Positions 9,901 to 18,553 of a stretch of 64,000 nt of DNA are shown one piece after another. A model generated the notes under the pieces. It did not search any database and was not told the origin of the DNA. It saw only the letters and a program-made list of their open reading frames with translations. The translations under genes were made by a program, and so were the position numbers. Origin of the DNA: Photobacterium sp. TY1-4 (lineage in GTDB: Bacteria > Pseudomonadota > Gammaproteobacteria > Enterobacterales > Vibrionaceae); the NCBI RefSeq assembly GCF_025398175.1, contig NZ_CP099734.1, forward strand, positions 3,038,001 to 3,102,000, given 5' to 3'. Positions within the stretch are counted from its first letter, which is position 1. The number at the start of each line of letters is the position of its first letter.

Positions 9901-11735
9901 ACGCTGGCTTTACCGGCCAGCTCTGTCACCAGCTTGGCGGCCTGGTGCGTCTGCTCTTTTCGCTCCTGCTCGGTCAGCTCGCCCGGGGCCTTCTGCCGTT
10001 TGCTGTCACTGACCACCTTATGCTCTGCAAACAGGAACCAGTCTTCCGTGCATTGCTGATAGCCCGATTGCAAAACTGTCTCAATTTTTGCCCGCAAATC
10101 CGCGACGGAAGTTGCAATGATCGCGGCTCTCAGATTGTAGTGCCCGCGGCCGGTTGACGCGGTATAGCACACATCCTGAATTGCCAATGATGCCCCTTCA
10201 CCGGCAAAATAGGTCCGGTAATGTTGCAGTAAGGCTTCAAAGGAAGTCGCGGTTTTGGCTGAGACCGGGAACAGATACGAGGACTCAGGCGCTGCGCTGC
10301 GAGCAGGCTGCGCCGGCGCTTCCTGCACCACGACATGGCAGTTGGTGCCGCTGAAGCCAAACGAGTTTACCCCGGCAATCCGCGGTATATCCCCGTCCGG
10401 CTGCCAGGGTGTCAACTCGCTGGAGACATAAATCGGAGACTGGGAGAAATTGATGAACTGATTCGGTTTCTCAAAGTTAATCGTCGACGGCAGCTTTTTC
10501 GCCTGCAATGCCATCACCACTTTGATCAGCCCGGCAATCCCGGAAGCGCCGACCAGGTGGCCCATATTCGACTTGGCCGTTCCGATGGCACAGAATTGCT
10601 TTTTGCCAGTAAAGCGCTTAAAGGCATTGGTCAGCGCTTTGATTTCGATCGGATCCCCCAGGGCAGTCCCGGTGCCATGCGCTTCAATGTAGCTCACATG
10701 CTCCGGGTTGATCTCCGCATCTTGCCAGGCTTTTACCAGCATCTCTTCCTGCGCCAGCGCGTTGGGCGCCGTATAGCCGTTCGAGCGACCGTCATTATTG
10801 GCCGCACTGCCTTTGATCACCGCATAAACACGATCGCCGTCCCGGATTGCCTGATCCAGCCCTTTGAGCATGACGACCCCGGCCCCTTCGCTCCAGACCG
10901 TGCCGTTGGCGCGATCATCAAACGTTTTGACGATCCCGTCGGCCGACTCATAAGTCGCCAGAGACGTATCGGCACCGATCACCGGGTTATACTGAACGCC
11001 GCTGACCCCGCCGGCCAGCGCCATGTCACACTCACCACTACGGATGGCCATACACGCCTGATGCACCGACACCAGCCCTGCCGAGCAGGCCGTATCCGTG
11101 ACGATGCTGGGCCCTTTGAGATCGAACAGGTAAGAAATCCGGCTGGACAAAATCCCGGTCCAGGTCCCGGTGACCCCCAGCGGCTCGTCTTCGACCATGA
11201 TGTCAAAGCTCAGGCTTTTGGTATGGTTACGGCCGACAAACACCCCGGTATTGGTGCCCAGTACTTTATCGCCGCCGTAGCCGGCATCCTCCAGCGCGTG
11301 GTAAACCTCTTCCAGGAAAATACGCTGAATTGGGTCAATCACCGCCGCTTCACGCGGGGAAATACCAAATAACGCGGCATCAAACTGATGGATTTGCTCG
11401 AAATAGCCTTGCTTCTGAAAATGAATTTTATCTTCGTGAAAATCCGTGATCGCCCGATCCGGGTACTGCTTATTGAAAACATTTTCGATGTAGTACTGAA
11501 TTGCTTTTTTGCGTGCCGGTGGCAAGTCGCGGATCAGGTTGGTCCCACGGACAATGTTCGTCCAGTAGGCTTCTTTATCCGGCCCGCCCGGAAAACGGCC
11601 GGCCATCCCGATAATGGCAACGTCCTTGTTTTTCTTCGAACTGCTTTGTAACTCATTGAGCAGTTTTTTTGCTTCTTCTTTCGATAACGTATTATTCGCC
11701 ACCTGGCTAAAAATATACTTTTTCACGTCAGACAT
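6966..11735 (-). CDS. Trans-AT polyketide synthase module: KS-DH-KR-ACP
   Basis: A 1589-residue single module. An N-terminal helical docking-like segment is followed by a ketosynthase (about 35-470; Cys of DTACSAGL near 215, His in EAHGTGT and KSNMGH). A KS-adapter linker ends in YPYDRQEFW. A dehydratase follows (H-x3-G-x4-P motif HLILGNNILPG near 706, partner Asp in HPSLLDQ), then a ketoreductase (GGSGG cofactor loop near 1186, Ser of YSS and Tyr of QGDYTAAN near 1335; no LDD motif), then an ACP with GGDSI (Ser near 1501). There is no AT domain. The expected chemistry is one extension, keto reduction and dehydration to a double bond. The start is set at MSDVKK because AAGGAAG lies 5 bases before it; an ATG 21 bases upstream is less likely. 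It is 26 bases before the terminal PKS gene. Confidence 0.93.
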   Translation of the reverse strand: MSDVKKYIFSQVANNTLSKEEAKKLLNELQSSSKKNKDVAIIGMAGRFPGGPDKEAYWTNIVRGTNLIRDLPPARKKAIQYYIENVFNKQYPDRAITDFHEDKIHFQKQGYFEQIHQFDAALFGISPREAAVIDPIQRIFLEEVYHALEDAGYGGDKVLGTNTGVFVGRNHTKSLSFDIMVEDEPLGVTGTWTGILSSRISYLFDLKGPSIVTDTACSAGLVSVHQACMAIRSGECDMALAGGVSGVQYNPVIGADTSLATYESADGIVKTFDDRANGTVWSEGAGVVMLKGLDQAIRDGDRVYAVIKGSAANNDGRSNGYTAPNALAQEEMLVKAWQDAEINPEHVSYIEAHGTGTALGDPIEIKALTNAFKRFTGKKQFCAIGTAKSNMGHLVGASGIAGLIKVVMALQAKKLPSTINFEKPNQFINFSQSPIYVSSELTPWQPDGDIPRIAGVNSFGFSGTNCHVVVQEAPAQPARSAAPESSYLFPVSAKTATSFEALLQHYRTYFAGEGASLAIQDVCYTASTGRGHYNLRAAIIATSVADLRAKIETVLQSGYQQCTEDWFLFAEHKVVSDSKRQKAPGELTEQERKEQTHQAAKLVTELAGKASVSLIKQTFLASYYVKGADVDFAQLYAAPVRRVRLPVYPYDRQEFWPEPGMIDAFRGAGKVQSILHPLLHQRAVSSKDKDIFTTELSLDAHWPLTEHLILGNNILPGTAYVEAFKAIAVYYWGEVPVEIANMAFLAPLVVTPESDGYEVQYVVTHREGELDLEVISFDGTRWVQHSAGTLRQLSSVPQDKVDLDALKAGKIAQDSMYSNNTDFSFGPRWRCSERQWVGDKEFIHSNKLASEFLSDLDTYYLHPSLLDQSANGFSQTIIPGEMYLPYLYTSMKVYKPLPAEFYTVTRLKEGKNGHHETLTFDLTLCDVEGNILAEMTDYNIKRVDRKRFQSQNSKGSAFYGVTWQVESSDAASQPATGNVVLFHRGDAQSQQLKAALAQRGATVIEVSLGAQLAKVDAQTYVVGQSESDYLALFEMLSDTPVSHVIHSALLGATPADGQLLDTGIHSVFFIIKAMLATKHGQGIALSVLTQLAQQISSEQSQVNAYGRAVEGLCKSIRQEYGKITTRVIDTDPQTATTLLCDELMNLTGPFSLAFRDGQRFTPRLKVMAQGQFETEPVALKSDGCYVITGGSGGLALETAIHLAEKKQVNLVLLSRSALDPEDPRMEKVSEALSTIEVAGSHVQYFSADVTDEASLASALDKARALYGRINGVFHCAGTAGRGLLMDKELPVFDRVLLPKVQGTVLLDRLTQQDDPDFLVFYSSITALFAGQGQGDYTAANSFMDGYAENLALQGRRALSVNWAPWKETGMAVDFGIGSGEGTYVYGVENAEALDMLDVMLASLQPVLCGGRLNLANLHEKGSIVPLSEGISRQVRKHAGLQDGPAPSASGVAGATEATDVTLTGIEQGSANESTQQLAVIWATTLGLKEIDIYDTFTSLGGDSILAIELQRALEKHFPGMFDITDIYSYPSVATMAEYLNEQSDDAAAPATAHQAALNPAQPDDAALMAMLDGLDSGDASIDDILKVVD

Positions 11736-11776
11736 AACGCTTCCTTGACCATTCATTCTAAAAACTGTTTCGAAGA

Positions 11777-14700
11777 TTATTGAATAGACTGTGCATTCGC
11801 TTCTTCGACTGAAATATCGCCGGATTCCAATTGGCTCAATAAAGTATCGAGGTCGACCTCTGCCGACTCACGTATCTCTCGCGGGACATCCGTCGGCTGA
11901 GTCACGGCCCGGATATGCTCGGCCAGCTGCGATATCGTGGGGTAAGTGAAAATATCCGTCACATCGATGATGCTGCCGTATTGCTTCTCTATCTGCTGGA
12001 TCACCTTAATCGCCAGAATGGAATCCCCGCCGACATTAAAGAAGCTGTCAAAGAGATCGATTTCCTTCAGCCCGAGTACCGACGCCCACACGGTGGCCAC
12101 AAACTGGTCAATATCATCCGTCGAACCGTCCGCGCCGCCCTTCAGCACCACGGCTTCATCATCCAAATCGGGCCGGCCGGCCCGGGCCACATGCAGCGGA
12201 AAACCGAGCGTCACCGGGAGGATTTCCTCCGATGTATAAGCTGCATTAAGACGGCCCGGCATCACCACGCCTTGCGCTTGGTGCGACAACAAATGCTCGA
12301 GGATCTGGATCCCTTCCCGGGTCGTGAGAGCCTCGACCAAACCATCCAGCTTGGCATTTTTGTCCACGGCCATCCCGATTTCCGACCACGCCGGCCATTG
12401 AATCGACAGCGCCGGCAGCCCCTGCTGTCGGCGACGCGCCGCCAGTCCGTCCAACCACGCGTTGGCAAAGGTGTAATCCGATTGCCCCATCCCGGCGAAC
12501 ACTGCCGTCACCGAGGAGTACAAGACGAAGAAATCGAGCGGATCTTCACGGGTCAGCGCATCCAGCACACCCGCGCCCAATACCTTGGCCTGAATCACCT
12601 GTCTGAATTCATCTTCATCCTTGCGGAACATAAACCCGTCACCCGCCAGACCCGCAGTGTGGATCACGCCCCGGATCGCACCGAACTGCTGGCGGATCTG
12701 CGCCAGCGCATTTGCCATTGCGACCTGATCTGCAACATCGAGCTGATGATGGGAGGCCGAAACACCTGCGCTTTGCAACTGCGCAATCAGCTTGGCCAGA
12801 CGTTGGGATTTAGGGCTGTTGCCCTGAGGCTCCGTGCGGCTGAGCAAGCACACATGGCCGACCGGCTGTGAGGCCATCAACAACGCTGCCTGCTGTGCCA
12901 GTGCCCCGGAAGCGCCGGTGATCAGATACACACCATCCGCCCGGAACGCCGGTTTGGCTTCGCGGCCCTGTGGCGCACGCTTGTGCAGAACCGGACTGAA
13001 GCAACCTTGCTTGCGAAGGACCAGTTGCCGGAACCCATCGCGCTGTACCAGAAGTGGCAATACCGCGTCAGCCCGAACCTCAGCAGACCAATCGATACAG
13101 GTTACCGACACATGCTGCAGCTCCTGGTAAACCACCTTCGCCATGGCATACAGGGCGTGGGCCGCCGGATAGATCGGCGCTTCATCCGCCAGTGCAAATC
13201 CCCCTTCTGCTATCAGGGTGATCTGAAGCGGTTTCTTGCGGTGATTCAGCACCAGCGTCTTGGCACACTGAAATAAAGTCAGCGCCGTTTGCTCAAGCGT
13301 TTCCGCCAGCGCTTCATGCCGGGCATGCCCGAGACAGACGACCAACCGTTCGGCATCTAACAACGACGCGTGAATGTCCTGCACCTCCGTCAGGCTCGCC
13401 AGGCACTGGAGCTGGTTGTCCTGTGCCAGTGCCTTCGCAAGCGCTTGCCCGGTCGGATGATCCGGACTGCCCAAGAGCACGATGTGCTCCCCTTTCGGCG
13501 CTTGTTGCACCGCCGGTGAAGACATCTCGAGCAGGGTTTCAAAGCCATCGCTCAGAACCGCACGGAAGTTTTGTTTGTATTGCTTGATCACATAATCACG
13601 GATCGCCACGACCGCCCGACCCTCGGGATCAACAACATCAATGTCGTACTTGACTGTTTGCGGAGACGGATCCTGGCCTTTTTTCATGGTTAACCAGGCG
13701 GTGAAGCGTGCCGGCAACGGGCGAAAGACCCGGACCGAACGATAAGAAAAAGGCAAATAGGTTTCCTGGCCCGCCAGCCCGTTGGCAATATTGACGCAGT
13801 GATCCAACAGTGCCGGATGAAGCTGATAATTCGCAACTTCTGCGCTGAATCGATCCGCCAGTGCAAACTCTCCGATCACTTGCGACTGCAGCCGTCGAGC
13901 CTGGATCAGGCTGTTCCAGCGCGGACCGACATCACTGACATCCATCTGGTTGATTTGTGCTTCGGTGACAGTGTCAAAATCCCGGAGCGCATCGCCGCGC
14001 GGGATGTCGATAGCCGGTAGATCCTGCGGCGCACGGTGAATTTCTGCCTGCGCGTAAGTGTTCCAGGAATCTCCCTGCTGCCCGACCACGACAAACCGCA
14101 CATGTGTCTCTTCGTGGATCAGGACAAACTGGATATCACGCGCTTGCTGGGGTGCGACAATCACCGGCTGGAAGAACAAAACGTTCTGTAATTGCACCCC
14201 GTCATACCCCAGGTAAGTGGTCGCGAGATGCGATGCCACTTCAAGATAGGTCGTTCCGGGAATAATATAATTGCCGTCGATAACGTGTTCGTTTAAGACC
14301 CAATGCTTCTCAACATCAAACCGCGTTGCAAAAATCGCGCGGTCGTAGGATGCCGCCAGCAGGCAGTCAATCAGGGGATGATGAACCAGCTGCGTTCCCT
14401 GTACCCGGGCCACGGTGGGCACCGGAACCCAGCATCGTGTAGTCGCAAACGGATAAGTCGGCAGGGAAAGGCGCTGATGCCGGCCGTTGGCGTAAAACCG
14501 CGCCCAGTCCACGGTTGCGCCCTGCAGGTAATACGTCGCGGCCTTGGACGACAGCCTCCCTGGCATCTCCAGTGCCTGAAGTGCCTCTGTCAGCTGACGT
14601 AGTTCGGCATCCGTGCGCTCACCATCCTGTTTGTCGGCTTTGCCCGGCGGAACCACCTTATGGAATCCGTAATGCGGGCTGTCACTCAGGCTGGCAGATT

Positions 14701-16297
14701 CCAACTGCTGCAACTGTCGGATCAAATCGGCAATGTCCTGTACCTGCAATACCACCCGGTGGGGGTGGTGACTACGCCCGCAGGCCAGGGTAAAGGCCAG
14801 ATCGCCTAAAGCAATGTGCTGCGCCGGACGAGAAAGAAACGCAACCAGGTCGGCAATCACCCGCTCCAGCGCCGCCAGGCTCACCGCAGAGAGCGGGATC
14901 CAATAAGCGTCTGCTTCCGATCGTGATTCCACCTGAGGTGCCCGGTATTCTTCAAAAATCGCGTGCGCATTGGTCCCGCTCAACCCAAACGCGCTCAATG
15001 CGGCGCGCCGGGGCACATCCAAGGCAGGCCAGTGTTTCAAGGTTTCGTTGACGTAGAGCGGGCTGTTGATAAAGTCGATTTGGCTATTGGGCGAATGGAA
15101 GTGCTGTGTCGCCGGTAGCTTTTTATCTTTCAGCGCCATCACGACTTTGGCCATGCCCGCCAGGGCCGCCGCATGATCCAAGTGCCCGACATTGCTTTTG
15201 ACCGACCCCACCGCACAGTACTGGGCTTTCTGGGTCAGCCGCTGATAAGCTTTGCGGATCGCCGACACTTCAACCGGATCCCCCAGTTTAGTTCCGGTCC
15301 CGTGGGCTTCGTACAGCGCGATCGTTTCAGGATTAATGTCACCGGATTGCAGGACATCCCGGATCAGCTGATGCTGAGCATCCGCATTCGGTGCCGTGAT
15401 CCCGACAGAGCGACCATCCTGATTCACCCCGGTCGCTTTCACCACCGCATAGATCTGATCCCCATCGTTTTCCGCATCTGCCAACGGCTTCAGAATAAAA
15501 GAAACGACCCCTTCCCCTGAACCAATGCCATCTGCGCGTTCATCAAAGGTTTTACAGCGCCCGGATTCAGAACGAAGTCCCAGCTCATTCTCCGTGGCAA
15601 ACGGCAACAGGCGGACTTTGACGCCACCCAGCAGGGCGATCCCGGATTCTTTTCGCACCAATGACTGACAAGCCAGATGTAACGCCGTCAGCCCGGAAGA
15701 GCAGGCCGTATCGACAACCAGACTGGGTCCCTTCAAATCCAGCAGGTACGCCAGCCGACTGGCAATCACCGACTGAATATTTCCCGGTGCGGACAAATCC
15801 TCCAGGCTATCGGGCGCAACTTTCGCCACATATTCCCGGTAGGTCGGATCGAAGTCGCTATTAAACCCGACGAAAATGCCGACATTTTTTCCGACCAGCG
15901 CATCCCGGCCGTAACCGGCATCTTCAAATGCCCGCCAGGCACTCTGCAAGAGGAGCCGCTGGTTTGGATCCATCCCACACGCTTCGTTGTACGAGAGATT
16001 AAAAAACTCGTGATCAAACTGATCAATATGGGAGAGAAATGCAGCGGGATAAAAAGCCTCCGGACCTGCTCCGTCGGGGCCGGTATCCACAGTTCGCGCA
16101 GGCGGAAAAGACGTTATAAAATCCTGCCCAAGCTGGATCCTACGCCAGAATTCATCGAGGCTCTCCGCTGCACCGATGCGGCAATCGATCCCGATCACCG
16201 CAATATCCAGCGCCTTGGCGCGCCGTGTTCTCTGGGTTTTATCCGGCTCGGAGCAGCGACCCTCTGCTTGATTCACCTTCAGAAAATCATTAAACAT
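11777..16297 (-). CDS. Trans-AT polyketide synthase module: KS-DH-KR-ACP
   Basis: A 1506-residue module, first in the synthase order. The ketosynthase (about 30-460) has Cys in DTACSSGL near 199 and His in EAHGTGT and KSNVGH. The KS-adapter linker ends in YPFATTRCW without an AT domain. The dehydratase shows HVIDGNYIIPG near 669 and Asp in HPALLDH. The ketoreductase has GASGA near 1126 and YSSVTA/QSDYTFAN for the catalytic Ser and Tyr. The ACP has GGDSI (Ser near 1423). The C-terminus, with a GDISVEEA stretch, looks like a docking tail for the next protein. It starts 4 bases after the acyltransferase stop, with only a weak AGG ribosome binding site, so coupling is likely. No loading domain is present, so the starter unit must come from elsewhere. 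Confidence 0.93.
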   Translation of the reverse strand: MFNDFLKVNQAEGRCSEPDKTQRTRRAKALDIAVIGIDCRIGAAESLDEFWRRIQLGQDFITSFPPARTVDTGPDGAGPEAFYPAAFLSHIDQFDHEFFNLSYNEACGMDPNQRLLLQSAWRAFEDAGYGRDALVGKNVGIFVGFNSDFDPTYREYVAKVAPDSLEDLSAPGNIQSVIASRLAYLLDLKGPSLVVDTACSSGLTALHLACQSLVRKESGIALLGGVKVRLLPFATENELGLRSESGRCKTFDERADGIGSGEGVVSFILKPLADAENDGDQIYAVVKATGVNQDGRSVGITAPNADAQHQLIRDVLQSGDINPETIALYEAHGTGTKLGDPVEVSAIRKAYQRLTQKAQYCAVGSVKSNVGHLDHAAALAGMAKVVMALKDKKLPATQHFHSPNSQIDFINSPLYVNETLKHWPALDVPRRAALSAFGLSGTNAHAIFEEYRAPQVESRSEADAYWIPLSAVSLAALERVIADLVAFLSRPAQHIALGDLAFTLACGRSHHPHRVVLQVQDIADLIRQLQQLESASLSDSPHYGFHKVVPPGKADKQDGERTDAELRQLTEALQALEMPGRLSSKAATYYLQGATVDWARFYANGRHQRLSLPTYPFATTRCWVPVPTVARVQGTQLVHHPLIDCLLAASYDRAIFATRFDVEKHWVLNEHVIDGNYIIPGTTYLEVASHLATTYLGYDGVQLQNVLFFQPVIVAPQQARDIQFVLIHEETHVRFVVVGQQGDSWNTYAQAEIHRAPQDLPAIDIPRGDALRDFDTVTEAQINQMDVSDVGPRWNSLIQARRLQSQVIGEFALADRFSAEVANYQLHPALLDHCVNIANGLAGQETYLPFSYRSVRVFRPLPARFTAWLTMKKGQDPSPQTVKYDIDVVDPEGRAVVAIRDYVIKQYKQNFRAVLSDGFETLLEMSSPAVQQAPKGEHIVLLGSPDHPTGQALAKALAQDNQLQCLASLTEVQDIHASLLDAERLVVCLGHARHEALAETLEQTALTLFQCAKTLVLNHRKKPLQITLIAEGGFALADEAPIYPAAHALYAMAKVVYQELQHVSVTCIDWSAEVRADAVLPLLVQRDGFRQLVLRKQGCFSPVLHKRAPQGREAKPAFRADGVYLITGASGALAQQAALLMASQPVGHVCLLSRTEPQGNSPKSQRLAKLIAQLQSAGVSASHHQLDVADQVAMANALAQIRQQFGAIRGVIHTAGLAGDGFMFRKDEDEFRQVIQAKVLGAGVLDALTREDPLDFFVLYSSVTAVFAGMGQSDYTFANAWLDGLAARRRQQGLPALSIQWPAWSEIGMAVDKNAKLDGLVEALTTREGIQILEHLLSHQAQGVVMPGRLNAAYTSEEILPVTLGFPLHVARAGRPDLDDEAVVLKGGADGSTDDIDQFVATVWASVLGLKEIDLFDSFFNVGGDSILAIKVIQQIEKQYGSIIDVTDIFTYPTISQLAEHIRAVTQPTDVPREIRESAEVDLDTLLSQLESGDISVEEANAQSIQ

Positions 16298-16301
16298 CGG
16301 A

Positions 16302-17564
16302 CTAACCTACGATCTCTGCCACAGAAAAGTCGGTGATGAGCGTCTTCAATTGCACTTCATCGGCAATCTGCTGAAAGCGTTGCTTCTGCTCAAGCGCAGA
16401 CACGCCCTTGGTGTCCAGAATGGTTTTCAACAGCCCCAGCGCCGAGCGCGCCGTTTCCGGGCTGACATCCCCGGCTTCGTGCAGTGCCTTGAGCTGGTTA
16501 TAAGGCTGGACCACTCCTTGCTCATAAGCCTTGAGATCATCGTTGGTATTTCGGGTACTGACCGCCACAGCCATACACTTGTTCAGTACATTAATCTGCT
16601 GATCCTGATTAAACTGCGCACGCGCCGAGCGGTTCATCAGCAGCGATCCCAGCTGCTCGCGATCCGATTTCAGATCAAAAGCAAGCGTCTCGATCGCAAC
16701 ATGATGTTTCGCCAGTTTCTTCAGTACTGAACCAGGGCCGAGTTCGAGCGCCAGGCTCACGCAAGCTTGCTGAACAAAATCCATGGTTTGTTTCCAGCAC
16801 ACCGGCTGCACTAACTGCTCAACCAACAGCCGCTTGATTTCTGAGGCACTTTCATAAGGTTGTCCGGTGACATTTGAAATGACCGAAACTGCTGGCTCCC
16901 TGAATGAATATTTCTCAATTTCCTGGGCAAACCGATCAGCCGCAGGCTGCATGAGAGGCGAGTGAAAAGCGCCGCTCACCTTGAGACGCTGGTTTTTAAT
17001 ACCCAGTAACTCCAGCTCTGCCTGTAAGGCTTCAATTGCCGTCACCGCACCAGACACAATAATCTGATCGCCCGCGTTGATATTCGCCGGCGTGACCTGT
17101 GCATCCGGGGTCGACACTTGCTCGCAATAACGGGCCACCGACGCATCATCTGCACCAATCACCGCCAGCATGCCCCCCTCACTGTTAGCAGCCGCTTGGG
17201 CCATCAGTGTCGCCCGTTGGTCAACCAGACGTAGCGCATCTGCAAAATCCAGTACATCCCCAGCGACCAAGGCGGCGTATTCTCCCAGGCTATGGCCGGC
17301 GACCAGCGTAGGCGTCACACCGTATTCCTCGTGAAATAATCGATAGAACGCCACATTCAAGGTCAGAATTGCCGCTTGGGCATTCTCAGTTTGCATTAAA
17401 ACATCAGGTGATGCGTTAAAACATAAATCCGCAATATCCTTCGCTAAAACATCTGACGACTCAGCAAATGTTTCACGAACAACTGCATATTTATCAAATA
17501 ATTCTTTTCCCATTCCAACATATTGAGCCCCTTGACCAGGGAACAACAATGCTAATTTTCTCAT
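16302..17564 (-). CDS. Free-standing trans-acyltransferase for the polyketide synthases
   Basis: A 420-residue FabD-like malonyl-CoA:ACP transacylase. It has the N-terminal LLFPGQGAQ, the nucleophile Ser in GHSLGEY near 91, the carboxylate-binding Arg in DQRATLM near 116, and the catalytic His in GAFHSPL near 199. Beyond the usual FabD length (about 310) there is a helical extension of some 110 residues containing a GVVQPYNQL-type stretch and a TKGVSALEQ-type stretch, seen in discrete ATs of trans-AT PKS clusters. It would load malonyl units onto the ACPs of the three synthases, which all lack AT domains. It is the first gene of the leftward operon, with AAGGG about 7 bases before the start. 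The coding sequence becomes AT-richer toward its 5-prime end. Confidence 0.92.
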   Translation of the reverse strand: MRKLALLFPGQGAQYVGMGKELFDKYAVVRETFAESSDVLAKDIADLCFNASPDVLMQTENAQAAILTLNVAFYRLFHEEYGVTPTLVAGHSLGEYAALVAGDVLDFADALRLVDQRATLMAQAAANSEGGMLAVIGADDASVARYCEQVSTPDAQVTPANINAGDQIIVSGAVTAIEALQAELELLGIKNQRLKVSGAFHSPLMQPAADRFAQEIEKYSFREPAVSVISNVTGQPYESASEIKRLLVEQLVQPVCWKQTMDFVQQACVSLALELGPGSVLKKLAKHHVAIETLAFDLKSDREQLGSLLMNRSARAQFNQDQQINVLNKCMAVAVSTRNTNDDLKAYEQGVVQPYNQLKALHEAGDVSPETARSALGLLKTILDTKGVSALEQKQRFQQIADEVQLKTLITDFSVAEIVG

Positions 17565-17791
17565 GCCTAACCCTTAAAACAATCATCCAATAATAATTCA
17601 CTCACTTTTACATATAATGGATAACTCAATGAATAGATGTTTCTCACGTTTGGAAATATCTCCAGAAATAACCTGAAAACATATGAAAAAATCACTAAAT
17701 TCACAGCACAGTTCAAACAAAACAAAAATAAGAAAAAATAAACCGTGCAAGAATGTATTATTTAACCACTCAACAATATTAAGGATTAAAA
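17565..17791. promoter_or_regulatory. AT-rich divergent promoter region of the PKS cluster
   Basis: A 227-base gap between the leftward acyltransferase and the rightward thioesterase, strongly AT-rich. TATAAT-like hexamers occur on both strands around 17612-17622, but I could not fix -35 boxes with confidence. No coding potential is convincing. All visible PKS genes read away from this point on the minus strand, so it is the likely control point of the cluster. Confidence 0.5.
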
Positions 17792-18535
17792 ATGTCAAAG
17801 TGGTTTTACCGATTTAATTCCGACAATGTGAAAATGAGAGTGATATTCCTCCCTTATGCCGGAGGGAGCGCCTCTATTTATCAGGATTGGATCAAACATC
17901 TCTCGCCAGGAATTGAAGCCATTCTGGTTCAACTGCCTGGCCGGGCAAGCCGATTTGGGGAATCCCTCATTTCATCCATGGATGAGATCACTTCAGAACT
18001 CTCTGATATTATTGACGAATTATCCGATCTGCCTTACATTGTTTTCGGGCACAGTATGGGAAGCCGGATTGGATACCAGTTACTAACTCATCTCCGTGAG
18101 TCCGGTCACCCATTACCCAAACACTTCATTGCGTCCGGTTGCAAGGCACCACATCAGGAAAGGCATATGTCAGGAAGTCACTTACTTCCAGAAGATGAGT
18201 TCATCAATGAAATAAAACGCTTGAATGCAACGCCTGAGGAAGTACTACAAAACAAAGCATTGTTAAATCTTTGCATTCAAATATTAAGAGCGGACTTTGA
18301 AATTGCTGACCATCAATCACCCATTCCAAAATTAAAACACAGCACCCGGTGTACTTTATTTTTTGGATTATTGGATCAGGAAGTCGATATGGATGATATT
18401 GAAGAATGGCAAAAGCATTTTTCGGATAAAGTTAATGTAAAGTTATTTAATGGTGAACACTTTTTCATCCATAGCCACAAAGAAAAAGTAATCAATGAAA
18501 TAAATAAAATATTTATTCAGGAAGAGAGGAATTAA
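17792..18535 (+). CDS. Type II (editing) thioesterase
   Basis: A 247-residue alpha/beta hydrolase of the GrsT/RifR type II thioesterase family. It has the N-terminal LPYAGGSA, nucleophile Ser in GHSMGS near residue 90, an Asp in the LLDQEVD stretch and His in NGEHFFIH near the C-terminus. Such enzymes hydrolyse wrong or stalled acyl groups from carrier domains and so restart the synthase. It is divergent from the acyltransferase and shares its promoter region. The ATG has AAGGA about 8 bases upstream. Base composition is clearly more AT-rich than the PKS genes. It could in principle release the final product, but its free-standing form argues for editing. Confidence 0.88.
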   Translation: MSKWFYRFNSDNVKMRVIFLPYAGGSASIYQDWIKHLSPGIEAILVQLPGRASRFGESLISSMDEITSELSDIIDELSDLPYIVFGHSMGSRIGYQLLTHLRESGHPLPKHFIASGCKAPHQERHMSGSHLLPEDEFINEIKRLNATPEEVLQNKALLNLCIQILRADFEIADHQSPIPKLKHSTRCTLFFGLLDQEVDMDDIEEWQKHFSDKVNVKLFNGEHFFIHSHKEKVINEINKIFIQEERN

Positions 18536-18553
18536 TCATCTCTCCCATTCATA

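Noticed and set aside
10335..11372. Plus-strand frame of 345 codons opposite the second PKS module
   Set aside because: Antisense shadow of a ketosynthase domain; the product is His/Arg/Gln-rich without domains.
11915..12871. Plus-strand frame of 318 codons opposite the first PKS module
   Set aside because: Antisense shadow of the ketoreductase and ACP region; no ribosome binding site or motif.
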